Source: Flavobacteriaceae bacterium (GTDB lineage: Bacteria > Bacteroidota > Bacteroidia > Flavobacteriales > Flavobacteriaceae). From it: a stretch of DNA of 64,000 bases. Numbering within the stretch: position 1 is the stretch's first letter; every line of letters starts with the position of its first letter. Positions 23,639 to 31,945 of the stretch are shown here, piece after piece. Where the stretch lies: contig CANFZM010000010.1 of assembly GCA_947451525.1 (NCBI GenBank), forward strand, positions 1-64,000, in the 5' to 3' direction. The notes under the pieces are model-generated. The model saw nothing but the letters and a program-made list of their open reading frames with translations. It ran no database searches and was not told the origin of the DNA. Position numbers and translations under genes: made by a program.

Positions 23639-24193
23639 ATGAAAAGAATAGAAATTCAACTTAGCAAAACTAAACTTATTCTAACATTTTTGGGTTCGTG
23701 CCTTTTTGTAGTATTAGCAATATTTCTAGTTAAAAATCCAGAAAATTTTAGAAATGCAAATGTTGTAATGACAAGACTAGTTGGAATATTAGGGATTTGC
23801 TTTTTTGGGTTAATTGTGCTCACGGTTCCTAGAAAATTATTTGACAAAAAACCGGGACTCATTCTAGATGAAAATGGCATTATTGATAATTCAAGTATGA
23901 AAGGTTTTGGAACAATTTTATGGAAGGATATTATTTCAATTAGGCCAATAAAAGTTACTAGAACAACAAATCTGTTACTAATATTTGTTTCTAATCCTGA
24001 GAAATATTCTGAAAACCCTAATTTTTTTATTCAGTATTTAAGAAAGGTTGGAATGAAAATGTATGGAACACCAATTACAATCAGCTCAAATGCATTGAAA
24101 TGTAATTTTACCGAACTTGAGGGGTTAATTAATGAAAGATTAGAAAAACAAGAAACGCCGAACAGCTACCCCAGCTGGCACGAGCAGAATTAA
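23639..24193 (+). CDS. STM3941-like membrane protein (PH-like)
   Basis: The 184-aa protein has two N-terminal membrane helices (about 12-32 and 44-64) followed by a PH-like soluble part ('LILDENGIIDNSSMKGFGTI', 'LWKDIISIRP'). This is the STM3941 family layout; function is unknown. The last residues (PSWHEQN) are encoded by the edge of a dispersed repeat that begins right after the stop. Together with the R1 copy left of the island this gene forms an R1-cargo-R2 unit like that at 39511-40440. Confidence 0.75.
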   Translation: MKRIEIQLSKTKLILTFLGSCLFVVLAIFLVKNPENFRNANVVMTRLVGILGICFFGLIVLTVPRKLFDKKPGLILDENGIIDNSSMKGFGTILWKDIISIRPIKVTRTTNLLLIFVSNPEKYSENPNFFIQYLRKVGMKMYGTPITISSNALKCNFTELEGLINERLEKQETPNSYPSWHEQN

Positions 24194-24371
24194 CCCGCAT
24201 CGCTAGTGCGAGCTTCTAGCTCGTAACCACAAAGCAAATAAAACAAACTACAAAAAAGTTGTAGTTTTTTGTGTATTGCAAGAAGCTATGATAAAAACAA
24301 ACAGATTATTATAAATAGATATTAATTGATTATGTTTGTGGGTACGAGCTAGAAGCTCGCACGAGCGGGGA
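24191..24371. repeat. Inverted pair of palindromic R2 repeats
   Basis: CGCTAGTGCGAGCTTCTAGC plus TCGTAACCACAAA (24201-24233) recurs inverted at 24336-24371 as TTTGTGGGTACGAGCTAGAA plus GCTCGCACGAGCGGGG. Each half is itself a palindrome around AGCTTCTAGCT. The 100 bp between them hold a short hairpin (CTACAAAAAAGTTGTAG) and no gene. Layout resembles REP doublets. Confidence 0.8.
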
Positions 24372-24601
24372 ATTCTTTATTTGAAAGTCTTGAAAAAGAG
24401 CTTGAGAAAAGTTCAAATAATTTAAATGAAATTTGTCAGGCAATCCGAAAAATTGGGTTTCCAAAATATTATCCAAGATATATGATTCAACATGGAATTC
24501 AAGCTTTTACAGAAAAAGATGGTGATGGACTTAATGAAAAATTTGATAGTGTAGTGTCTTGGAATCTGGCATTAAAAGAGTATTTGCATTGCGGAGAATA
24601 A
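24372..24601 (+). pseudogene. 5'-truncated gene remnant
   Basis: Right behind the R2 repeat an open frame of 76 codons without a usable start runs to a TAA at 24599: it reads 'NSLFESLEKELEKSSNNLNE', then 'RKIGFPKYYPRYMIQHGIQA' and ends 'LALKEYLHCGE'. The repeat seems to have replaced the 5' part of the gene. I do not recognise the family. Confidence 0.5.
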
Positions 24602-24603
24602 TA

Positions 24604-24655
24604 AACCCGATCGTGTTGATTTTTTATCCGTGCCCACAATCCAAATCATTTAAAA
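24604..24655 (+). repeat. R2 repeat, degenerate copy
   Basis: CCCACAATCCAAATCATTTAAAAATA matches the end of the R2 copy at 40391-40445 (CTCACAATCTAAATCATTAAAAAA) in part; the palindromic front is replaced by 'GATCGTGTTGATTTTTTATCC'-like sequence. Confidence 0.5.
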
Positions 24656-24670
24656 ATAAATAGATTAATT

Positions 24671-26839
24671 TTACTTCGGGCGTTCTACAAATTCTAGTAA
24701 ATCCAAACTCACTTTAGAAGTAAAGACACCATAATTCACCACCACTTTATTCTTTTCTATTTTTTCTAAAGTACCAATTGCTTTACCATCGTGCATTCGT
24801 ACTCGATCACCAATCTTAAGAGCCATTTTAGGTTTTTCGGGCACTAATGCTGCCTTAATTTTTTTCTCTTTCTTTTCCTTACGGATTTCTTCTACCTTAA
24901 TGGTAACTTCCTCCACAATTTTTTTCTGAATAACCTCTTGAACTTTCTTTTCCTTGACCGAAATTTTTCTTCGTTTGCTATTCTCAATCTCCACTATTTT
25001 AAGCAAATCGCCAATCAGCACTTTCTTATCCTTATTATTAAAGTAGGTCTCCGAAATATCGTCCACCTTTTGTCCAATATAAATTAAGCGTTGGCTGGCA
25101 TCATACAATTCTTGGTAGCGTTCCAACTTGTCTTTAATTTTGACATTAATTAACTCCATTTTCTTGCTTTCTTCCCGCGCTTTGGTTTCTTCTTCTTTTA
25201 AGTTATTGGAAGTTTTTTCCATTTTAGAACGCTCTTTTTGCAAAGTAGCAATCGTTTTATCAAAACGCACTTTGCCACCTTCAATTTTCTTTTTGGCACG
25301 ATTAATTAACCCAAACGGAATGCCATTTTTTTGTGCCACCTCAAAGGTGAACGAACTACCGGCTTGCCCTAGGATTAATTTATAAAGTGGTTCCAACGAT
25401 TTTTCATCAAATAACATGTTGGCATTACTTGCATACGGCAACTCATTGGCCAAAATCTTCAAATTAGAATAATGCGTAGTGATGATTCCAAATGCTTCTC
25501 GGTGGTAGAATTCCTCCAAAAAGATTTCTGCCAAAGCACCACCCAATTCGGGATCAGAACCAGTTCCAAATTCATCAATAAGAAACAAGGTTTTTGAATT
25601 ACATTTCTTCAGAAAATAATTCATGTTTTTCAATCGGTAACTGTACGTGCTTAAATGATTTTCAATCGATTGGTTATCGCCAATATCGGTTAAGATCCGA
25701 TCAAAAAGAAAGGTTTCACTGCGTTCGTGCACCGGAATTAACATTCCAGATTGCAGCATTAATTGTAATAAACCAACGGTTTTAAGAGAGATAGTTTTTC
25801 CACCAGCATTAGGTCCCGAAATCACAATAATGCGATTGTCTTGATTCAATTCAATGGTTTGCGGAAAAGTAACTTCTTTCTTTTCTAAATTATTCAAAAA
25901 CAAAATAGGGTGGAAGGCTTCTCTGAAAAAGAGTCGCTTTTCTTCAATAATAGTGGGCAACAAACCATTTATTTTGTGTGCATATTTTGCTTTAGCAGCA
26001 ATAACATCAATGTCGCTTAAAAAATCTTGGTACTGTTTTAGCAAATTTATAAAAGGTCGAATATCGTTAGATAGTTTCTTTAAAATTCTCGTAATTTCTT
26101 CGCGTTCTTCGTATTCTAAATTACTTAATTCTCGTGAATATTTTAAGGTCGCTTCGGGTTCGATATAAGCAATGCTTCCAGTTTTCGAACTTCCAAGAAT
26201 GGAACCTTTCACCTTTCTGCGGTACATGGCTAACACTGCCAAAACCCTCAGATTTTCCACAAAACTTTCTTTGATATCGTCTAAATATCCTAAGGAATTG
26301 TATTGGGATAAAGCGGTACCAAAACTTTGATTGACCTTCCCTCGAACCGAACTCATATCCCTGCGGATGTTGATTAAATCGGGAGAGGCATTATCTTTAA
26401 TCACTCCGTATTTGTCTACAACTTCATCAATTTTTTGAATGATGATTTTAGTATATTCTACCTGAATGGCTTTCTCTTGTAATTTCGGATAATAGTCGTT
26501 AAATTTTTTAAAAAACAACAATAATACATTTACCGTTTCCGATAAGGTTGCCATTTTTCTGAAAGTACTTACTTCCAGAAAACTATCCTCAATCCCCAAA
26601 AACTTAATGTCGTTAGTGATGTTTTCAAAGCCATGGTTGGGAATAGCGTTGTTATTGGTAAACGAAGAAACATATTCCGAGGTTTGAACTAATGCTTGAA
26701 GCAGCAATTCTTTATCCTGAAACGGCACTATTTCGAGGGCTTTTTGCATGCCAATTTCGGTATTACAACGATCCGAAATGGTTTGCAAAATAGTATTAAA
26801 TTCTAAGTCTTGAAGTGTTTTTTGGGTAATTGAAATCAT
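24671..26839 (-). CDS. mutS2: MutS2-like ATPase without Smr domain
   Basis: The 722-aa protein has the MutS2 order: helical core and clamp (1-300), ATPase with Walker A GPNAGGKTISLKT and Walker B 'TLFLIDEFGTGSDPELGGAL', a long charged coiled coil (500-640) and a C-terminal KOW-like piece 'KIGDRVRMHDGKAIGTLEKI'. The Smr nuclease domain found at the end of Bacillus MutS2 is missing. MutS2 acts on collided ribosomes or recombination intermediates rather than mismatch repair. Start 26839 (MISITQKTL) is chosen over 26860, which lies seven codons upstream. Confidence 0.9.
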   Translation of the reverse strand: MISITQKTLQDLEFNTILQTISDRCNTEIGMQKALEIVPFQDKELLLQALVQTSEYVSSFTNNNAIPNHGFENITNDIKFLGIEDSFLEVSTFRKMATLSETVNVLLLFFKKFNDYYPKLQEKAIQVEYTKIIIQKIDEVVDKYGVIKDNASPDLINIRRDMSSVRGKVNQSFGTALSQYNSLGYLDDIKESFVENLRVLAVLAMYRRKVKGSILGSSKTGSIAYIEPEATLKYSRELSNLEYEEREEITRILKKLSNDIRPFINLLKQYQDFLSDIDVIAAKAKYAHKINGLLPTIIEEKRLFFREAFHPILFLNNLEKKEVTFPQTIELNQDNRIIVISGPNAGGKTISLKTVGLLQLMLQSGMLIPVHERSETFLFDRILTDIGDNQSIENHLSTYSYRLKNMNYFLKKCNSKTLFLIDEFGTGSDPELGGALAEIFLEEFYHREAFGIITTHYSNLKILANELPYASNANMLFDEKSLEPLYKLILGQAGSSFTFEVAQKNGIPFGLINRAKKKIEGGKVRFDKTIATLQKERSKMEKTSNNLKEEETKAREESKKMELINVKIKDKLERYQELYDASQRLIYIGQKVDDISETYFNNKDKKVLIGDLLKIVEIENSKRRKISVKEKKVQEVIQKKIVEEVTIKVEEIRKEKKEKKIKAALVPEKPKMALKIGDRVRMHDGKAIGTLEKIEKNKVVVNYGVFTSKVSLDLLEFVERPK

Positions 26840-26895
26840 TAATTTTTTATATGACGTCAAAGTTACAAAGAATCTTGTTCTAACAATTTATTTTT

Positions 26896-26903
26896 TATAT
26901 TTG
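26896..26903 (+). promoter_or_regulatory. -7 box directly ahead of the MNT gene
   Basis: TATATTTG with a TTG 18 bp upstream (26875-26877). The ATG follows after 4 bp, so transcription would start at or just inside the gene, giving a leaderless message. Confidence 0.6.
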
Positions 26904-26907
26904 TAAT

Positions 26908-27201
26908 ATGAAAAAAGATGAAATTCTTAACGCATTAAAAAACGACAAACAATTCCTAAAAGATAATTTTGGAGTGGAGAGCATTGCTTTGTTTGGTTCT
27001 TATGCTAAAGAATCTGAAAATAAAGACAGTGAAGTTGATTTTTTTGTAGAATTTAATAAACCATCTTATGACTATTTATCTGGATTGTATGAATACCTAG
27101 AAAAAAAATTAAATTCTAAAATTGATATCGTCAGAAAAGGCCCACATTTATCCAAAAGATTTCTAAATAACATCCAAAAAGATTTGATATATGTTGGATG
27201 A
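26908..27201 (+). CDS. Orphan MNT-type nucleotidyltransferase
   Basis: The 97-aa protein has the minimal nucleotidyltransferase motif 'SIALFGSYAKESENKDSEVD' with the third acid in 'KIDIV'. The first Asp of the usual SDhD is Glu here (SEVD). Family members such as MntA add AMP to a HEPN toxin and so silence it. No HEPN gene is next to it: the following gene is ung, which it overlaps by 11 bp. It may act on a distant HEPN protein or be a relic. The motif is otherwise intact. Confidence 0.8.
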   Translation: MKKDEILNALKNDKQFLKDNFGVESIALFGSYAKESENKDSEVDFFVEFNKPSYDYLSGLYEYLEKKLNSKIDIVRKGPHLSKRFLNNIQKDLIYVG

Positions 27202-27907
27202 TACTTTAAAATATACCCTTCAAATAATTTTAGAGCACATCAATCCTTCTTGGCAAAAACACTTAGCATCCGAATTTCAGAAACCGTATTTCTTGGAATT
27301 AATGCAACAAGTGGAACAAGAATACAACACCACGACTTGTTTTCCTAAAAAAGAACTGATTTTTAATGCTTTTGAAAAATGTTCTTTTCAAGATTTGAAA
27401 GTGGTAATTATTGGTCAAGATCCCTACCATGGGGAAGTTAATGGCAAATGTGAAGCCAACGGATTGTGTTTTTCGGTAGACGATGGCATTCCGATTCCTC
27501 CTTCTTTAAAGAATATTTTTGCCGAAATCAATTCGGAATACGATAGAATTTTTGTTCCAACTTCGGGTAATTTAGAACGTTGGGCGGAACAAGGGATTTT
27601 ACTTTTAAATGCCGGTTTATCGGTTCGAAAAGACAATGCCAACAGCCACAAACATTTGAAATGGAATGTATTTACGGATGCCATAATTAAAAAAATATCC
27701 GATGAAAAAGAGAATGTGGTTTTTTTACTTTGGGGCGGATTTGCACAAAAAAAAGGATTAAAAATAGATAGAACTAAACATTTGGTTTTAGAGTCGGGAC
27801 ATCCTTCTCCGTTAAGCGCTAATAGAGGATATTGGTTCGGAAATAAACATTTCACTAAAACGAATGCCTACTTAAAAAGTAAAGGAATTTCCGAAATTAA
27901 TTGGTAA
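27191..27907 (+). CDS. ung: Uracil-DNA glycosylase
   Basis: The 238-aa enzyme removes uracil from DNA in base-excision repair. Family 1 motifs are clear: GQDPYHG with the catalytic Asp, and HPSPLSANRGYWFG with the catalytic His. 'EQGILLLNAGLSVRKDNANS' supplies the uracil pocket Asn. Length is normal for bacteria. The start overlaps the MNT gene by 11 bp, so the two are translationally coupled, though their functions are not known to be linked. It converges with the gene at 27909 with only 1 bp between. Confidence 0.97.
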   Translation: MLDDTLKYTLQIILEHINPSWQKHLASEFQKPYFLELMQQVEQEYNTTTCFPKKELIFNAFEKCSFQDLKVVIIGQDPYHGEVNGKCEANGLCFSVDDGIPIPPSLKNIFAEINSEYDRIFVPTSGNLERWAEQGILLLNAGLSVRKDNANSHKHLKWNVFTDAIIKKISDEKENVVFLLWGGFAQKKGLKIDRTKHLVLESGHPSPLSANRGYWFGNKHFTKTNAYLKSKGISEINW

Positions 27908-27908
27908 C

Positions 27909-28841
27909 TTAATCTAGTGTTAAGGCACTCAAAACTTCTTCTTTCATAAAAGGTCCACCAGGATATTTAGCGGTATAATCTAAATTGAGCCAAACATTTC
28001 CGCGTTCGTCGATGTGGTAATGAATAGTTTTTCCGTTGCTTTCTTTTGGGAAAAGTACTTTTTTTATCAAATAATTCATGGTTTCCATATCGGCTCTTTT
28101 ACCAATAAGAATTTCAGGATAAATGTGCCCATCAGTATGAATAAGCCTTGGAGTTCCACCAATTGATTTTACGGCAGCAGCCATCAAAATAGAATGGTCG
28201 TCACAATCGCCAGACAAATACCGAACCGATTCGCTTGCGCTGGCTATGTATTCTTTTCCTTTAGGATCACTAACGTAGTTCCAGTTGTTGTTAATTTCTT
28301 TAAAAACAGCAAAACATTGAATTAAAGTAAAATACTCATGGTATCTTTTTTCGTCTTTAAAGTATTTGTTAACCGCCATGATAGCAAAATCGCGCACCTT
28401 TGGGTTTTCATAATCTATGGCACTTATTATTTTACTTTTGTTAGGGAAAGGCAACAACTTATCTACGATTATATCTTGTGGATAGGGGTTGTAAGCCATG
28501 GTATACATCATTGTTTGGTAATCTTCAGATACGGTTTGGAAGTTATATTTTCCGAATAGAGTTCCAAATAGCAAAGCAATTAAATATGCAAAAACACCAA
28601 TCAAAATGATACGCCTAAGGGCTTGTAGAATCAATTGAATTAAGATGATGAGTACAATAAAAATCAAAACTCTATCTAGATGTAGGTACCAATTAAATTG
28701 GATTAAGTTTTGGTGTACTATTATAAATATGGGAATGGCAATTAATACATTTAAAACAAAAATAATGATGGTATCCCATGGTTTTTTGACCGTGAAATTC
28801 TCAGTAATTGTTTTGTAATAATATTTTAAATTGTGGGTCAT
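27909..28841 (-). CDS. Transglutaminase-like membrane protein
   Basis: The 310-aa protein has two or three N-terminal membrane helices (25-45 and 55-95) and a transglutaminase-fold soluble part: Cys in 'LSGDCDDHSILMAAAVKSIG' and His in 'IHTDGHIYPEIL'. Proteins of this fold act as peptidases or crosslinkers at the envelope; the substrate is unknown. It lies 13 bp downstream of the substrate-binding protein gene on the same strand. Confidence 0.75.
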   Translation of the reverse strand: MTHNLKYYYKTITENFTVKKPWDTIIIFVLNVLIAIPIFIIVHQNLIQFNWYLHLDRVLIFIVLIILIQLILQALRRIILIGVFAYLIALLFGTLFGKYNFQTVSEDYQTMMYTMAYNPYPQDIIVDKLLPFPNKSKIISAIDYENPKVRDFAIMAVNKYFKDEKRYHEYFTLIQCFAVFKEINNNWNYVSDPKGKEYIASASESVRYLSGDCDDHSILMAAAVKSIGGTPRLIHTDGHIYPEILIGKRADMETMNYLIKKVLFPKESNGKTIHYHIDERGNVWLNLDYTAKYPGGPFMKEEVLSALTLD

Positions 28842-28854
28842 TGTAATGAAAAAG

Positions 28855-29706
28855 CTAAAGTGCTTTTACGATATCCACAAAAGTACCTTTTTTATCTAAA
28901 ATCTTAAGGTCGAAGAGCTGATTTTGAATTTTGTTTAACACTTCTTCGGATAATGGTTTTTGCGACCACTCGGTTAATTGTAACCATTCTTGAATATCTT
29001 CTTTTTTTTGATGGAATTTTGTTGCTAAAGTGCTATCAATATTTGGGATTTCTTTAAAATTTTGAGTAGTTATATTTATAACTTCTAGAATTTGAGCAAT
29101 AGTATTAGGATGTTTATGCAATACTTCTTCACGAACAGCAATTACAAAACAAGGCCATGGAGTAGGGCAGTCGGCAACTCTACGAAAGATGCCTTTGTCT
29201 ACTAAAGGCTTGGTCATAAAACGTTCCCACATGAAATAATCGGTAGTGCCTTTGGTTAAGGCTGTAACCGCTCCGTCGATGGTATTGACGACTTCAAATT
29301 GGAGGTTTTCAGTATTCCAACCTTCCTTATTGGCATTAACATACGCCATTAATTGCGAACCAGATCCATAACGAGAAATAGCGACTTTAGTATTTTCTAA
29401 ATCGGATAGGGTTTTGTAATTAGAATTTGCCGCAACGTGAATCCCCCAAATTAAAGGACTTTCCACATAAACTTGCACAATCTTACTAGGATTACCGCCA
29501 ACAATATCTTTTACAATTCCTTCGGTTAAAATAACGGCAATATCGGTTTCTCCATCGCGAAGCATTTGACACATTTTGCCTGTTCCTTCAGGAACTTCGA
29601 TCCACTGTAAGTCAATTCCAACGGCTTTAAAATCGCCATTTTCTATTGCTAAATGCCACGGAAGATTGAAATGTTCTGGAACTCCTGCTATTTTTATTGT
29701 TTTCAT
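28855..29706 (-). CDS. ABC-type substrate-binding protein without signal peptide
   Basis: The 283-aa protein is of the NMT1/THI5 or SsuA-like fold: 'KIAGVPEHFNLPWHLAIENG', 'LRDGETDIAVILTEGIVKDI', 'WGIHVAANSNYKTLSDLENT'. Unlike periplasmic binding proteins it lacks a signal peptide, and no permease or ATPase gene is near, so it may be a cytoplasmic enzyme or sensor of this fold. Flavobacteria commonly carry such a solitary gene. It stands just upstream of the transglutaminase-like gene. Confidence 0.75.
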   Translation of the reverse strand: MKTIKIAGVPEHFNLPWHLAIENGDFKAVGIDLQWIEVPEGTGKMCQMLRDGETDIAVILTEGIVKDIVGGNPSKIVQVYVESPLIWGIHVAANSNYKTLSDLENTKVAISRYGSGSQLMAYVNANKEGWNTENLQFEVVNTIDGAVTALTKGTTDYFMWERFMTKPLVDKGIFRRVADCPTPWPCFVIAVREEVLHKHPNTIAQILEVINITTQNFKEIPNIDSTLATKFHQKKEDIQEWLQLTEWSQKPLSEEVLNKIQNQLFDLKILDKKGTFVDIVKAL

Positions 29707-29733
29707 TTTGATAAAACATTGTAAATCCTAAAT

Positions 29734-29976
29734 CTATATTAGAATTAGAATCATTATTATAATAAAAAGTGCGGTAAAAAAGTTTTTATTGGCTACTGTA
29801 AAACCATTTTTGTCAGCTTGGTTATTGGAGTTATCTATATAATAATCTAAATTAGTTGGAAATTTACTTTCAAAAAGGACATTGTAAATTTGAAAAAATA
29901 ACCATCTTGTTAATCCTCCAATTCCTAAAAAAAAGCGTTGGAAAATACCACCTAAAATATGAGTAATTAAAAACAT
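29734..29976 (-). CDS. Small membrane protein (DUF6341-like)
   Basis: The 80-aa protein has a hydrophobic N-terminal part (about 5-35), a short polar middle and a C-terminal membrane helix ('FFTALFIIIMILILI'). It resembles a small flavobacterial family annotated DUF6341 (from memory). Function unknown. It follows the nucleoside phosphorylase gene by 4 bp on the same strand. Confidence 0.65.
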   Translation of the reverse strand: MFLITHILGGIFQRFFLGIGGLTRWLFFQIYNVLFESKFPTNLDYYIDNSNNQADKNGFTVANKNFFTALFIIIMILILI

Positions 29977-29980
29977 AAAA

Positions 29981-30847
29981 CTACTCTACCAATTTATCTA
30001 AAGCATATATAATCAAATCATCTACAGCTTTATAAGGGTCTTCACTGAAAGTACCAGTTGCACGATTGGCGATAATGGCATTTAGCGATAAGCATTGGTG
30101 ACCAAGGAGTTTCCCAAGGCCATAAATTGCGCCAGTTTCCATTTCAAGATTGGTCATTTTTATACCTTCGTATTCAAATTTATCCATCTTGTTGTTTAGA
30201 TCCGGATCTTGAATAGGCATGCGCAATATGCGTCCTTGAGGGCCATAAAATCCGCCTGCAGTTCCTGTAAATCCTTTAAAAATAGTATCGCTTTCCAATC
30301 GTTTTTCAAGAATTTCACTTCCTTTTATCACATACGGACGTCCTTTTCGCATATCCCAATCGGTTTGTTTGATGAAGGCATCTTCCATTGCCGTTTCGGA
30401 AATTTCGTCAATACAATAGGAGCGAAGCATGTTGTCTAAACCCAATCCGTATAGACTCATTACGATGCTATCGCAAGGCACGTCGGCTTGTAAAGAACCA
30501 GAAGTTCCAAAGCGGACAATGTTTAGAGAAGTCAATTCTTCTTTGACTTCGCGAGTTTCTAAATCGATATTCACCAAAGCATCTAGTTCGTTCATCACAA
30601 TATCGATGTTATCGGGACCGATACCGGTAGATATTACGGTAATTCTTTTGCCTTTGTAAATCCCTGTTTGGGTTTTGAATTCTCTTTTTTGTTGCGAAAA
30701 TTCGATGCTAGAGAAATGTTTAGTGATTTTCTCTACCCGATTTTGATCTCCTACAAAGATGATGTCTTTGGCGATGTGTTCTGGCTTAAGGTTTAAGTGG
30801 TAAACACTACCGTCTGGGTTTAATATTAATTCGGATGATGCTATCAT
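29981..30847 (-). CDS. Nucleoside phosphorylase (uridine phosphorylase-like)
   Basis: The 288-aa enzyme splits a nucleoside with phosphate into base and ribose-1-phosphate. 'VISTGIGPDNIDIVMNELDA' is the phosphate/ribose site, 'IVRFGTSGSLQADVPCDSIV' the PNP/UDP family signature, and 'MTNLEMETGAIYGLGKLLG' the ribose-binding Met-Glu pair. Start 30847 (MIASSELILNPDG) is chosen; the frame extends upstream through short TACGAAGTAC-like repeats that are not protein-like. Confidence 0.9.
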   Translation of the reverse strand: MIASSELILNPDGSVYHLNLKPEHIAKDIIFVGDQNRVEKITKHFSSIEFSQQKREFKTQTGIYKGKRITVISTGIGPDNIDIVMNELDALVNIDLETREVKEELTSLNIVRFGTSGSLQADVPCDSIVMSLYGLGLDNMLRSYCIDEISETAMEDAFIKQTDWDMRKGRPYVIKGSEILEKRLESDTIFKGFTGTAGGFYGPQGRILRMPIQDPDLNNKMDKFEYEGIKMTNLEMETGAIYGLGKLLGHQCLSLNAIIANRATGTFSEDPYKAVDDLIIYALDKLVE

Positions 30848-30908
30848 GAAATTGTTATTTGTTATAAGTGTAAGTTCGTACCTCGTATTTTGTACTTCGT
30901 ACCTTTTA

Positions 30909-31241
30909 TTATCCGCCAACTCGTTTTGTTTTGAATCCTTTATCTTGAAGGATTTTCATTATTTTATCGCGGTAATCGCCTTGAATGATGATGGCGCCGT
31001 CTTTGAAACTTCCGCCAACACTCAATTTAGTTTTTATTTCTTTTGCTAGGATTTTGAAATCTTCTTCTTCGCCTTCATAGCCTTCGATAATGGTGGTTGG
31101 CTTACCTTTTCGTTTTTCAAATTTACAAATCATGGGTTCTTTTTGAACCAATAACTCGTGTGTTTTTTCCTCTATTATTTCGGGCTCGTTAGATACCTCA
31201 TGTTCGGGGAATAGTTTTTTTAGTTGGTCTTGTAGGTCCAT
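30909..31241 (-). CDS. Translation initiation factor eIF1/SUI1-like (YciH)
   Basis: The 110-aa protein has an acidic N-terminus and a SUI1 domain: 'CKFEKRKGKPTTIIEGYEG', 'LAKEIKTKLSVGGSFKDGAI', 'IQGDYRDKIMKILQDKGF'. Bacterial SUI1 proteins are near-universal in Bacteroidota; they may help start-codon choice under stress, by analogy to E. coli YciH. Its 3' end lies 61 bp from the nucleoside phosphorylase start, so the two could share a message. Confidence 0.9.
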   Translation of the reverse strand: MDLQDQLKKLFPEHEVSNEPEIIEEKTHELLVQKEPMICKFEKRKGKPTTIIEGYEGEEEDFKILAKEIKTKLSVGGSFKDGAIIIQGDYRDKIMKILQDKGFKTKRVGG

Positions 31242-31248
31242 ATTTTTG

Positions 31249-31304
31249 CACGCGGATTAAACGGATTCGCTAAAGCGAAACACTGATAAAAACGGATTTT
31301 TTGT
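31249..31304 (+). repeat. R3 repeat, solo copy
   Basis: GCACGCGGATTAAACGGATT, then a CGCTAAAGCG hairpin, then AAAAACGGATTTTTT. It is the same element as at 31372-31428 and, inverted, 31876-31932. Confidence 0.8.
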
Positions 31305-31371
31305 TCTTCTTTTCTATTTTGTTTCTAGTTCGTTAGAAACTTAATTTTGTTACTATTGAATATCCATATTA

Positions 31372-31428
31372 GCACGCGGATGAAACGGATTCGCTAAAGC
31401 GAAACGCGGATTAAAGCGGATTTTTGTT
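31372..31428 (+). repeat. R3 repeat, left frame of the GxxExxY gene
   Basis: GCACGCGGATGAAACGGATT, CGCTAAAGCG hairpin, AACGCGGATTAAAGCGGATT. The last codons and the stop of the GxxExxY gene lie inside it. Confidence 0.85.
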
Positions 31429-31809
31429 TGTTTTTCTTTTGTTTTCAAATATTTTTCTTCGGAATTCAGGTTTTTTACCAAAATTCAGTAGTAATCCAAC
31501 TTCGCAATCGGTTCCTCTTAAATAATTTAATAACTGGTTTTCAAATTGCTCTACTATATACTCGACTGCTTTTAATTCTATAATTATTCTATCCTCTACA
31601 ATCAAATCAGCGTAATAATCACCAACTACATTTCCTCGATAATAAACTTTGATTTTCTTTTGCGGAACTACTTCTAAACCTTTATTTTTTAATTCAATAT
31701 ATAACGCATTTTGATATACTCTTTCCAGAAAACCATATCCCAATTCGTTATAAACTTCATAAAAAGTTTTCAAAATAACATCTGTCAAATCTCTATGCAA
31801 TAATTCCAT
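31411..31809 (-). CDS. GxxExxY protein (PDDEXK_3 family)
   Basis: The 132-aa protein carries the naming motif GFLERVY (residues 25-31) and the core 'YYADLIVEDRIIIELKAVEY', which holds the D...ExK pattern of the PD-(D/E)xK nuclease fold. The family is widespread and often multi-copy in Bacteroidota; its biological role is not established. The gene is framed by inverted R3 repeats and its C-terminal residues (NKNPL) come from one of them. A nuclease-like gene inside inverted repeats looks like a small selfish unit. Confidence 0.85.
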   Translation of the reverse strand: MELLHRDLTDVILKTFYEVYNELGYGFLERVYQNALYIELKNKGLEVVPQKKIKVYYRGNVVGDYYADLIVEDRIIIELKAVEYIVEQFENQLLNYLRGTDCEVGLLLNFGKKPEFRRKIFENKRKTNKNPL

Positions 31810-31875
31810 AAAAAATTCCTTTAATTCAGCACTCTAGTTAAAAAAAGTACATTAAATATAAAGAAAATAAATTAA

Positions 31876-31932
31876 AAAATCCGTTTTTATCCGCGTTTTT
31901 TACGAAGTAAAATCCGTTTCATCCGCGTGCCA
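31876..31932 (-). repeat. R3 repeat, right frame of the GxxExxY gene (inverted)
   Basis: Reverse complement reads GGCACGCGGATGAAACGGAT, then a TACTTCGTA-type hairpin, then AACGCGGATAAAAACGGATT. The middle hairpin differs from that of the left copy but keeps the pairing. Confidence 0.85.
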
Positions 31933-31945
31933 AAAAAAAGATAGT

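Noticed and set aside
30848..30919. N-terminal extension of the nucleoside phosphorylase
   Set aside because: The extra residues come from short repeated TACGAAGTAC-type DNA; the conserved family start is the methionine at 30847.
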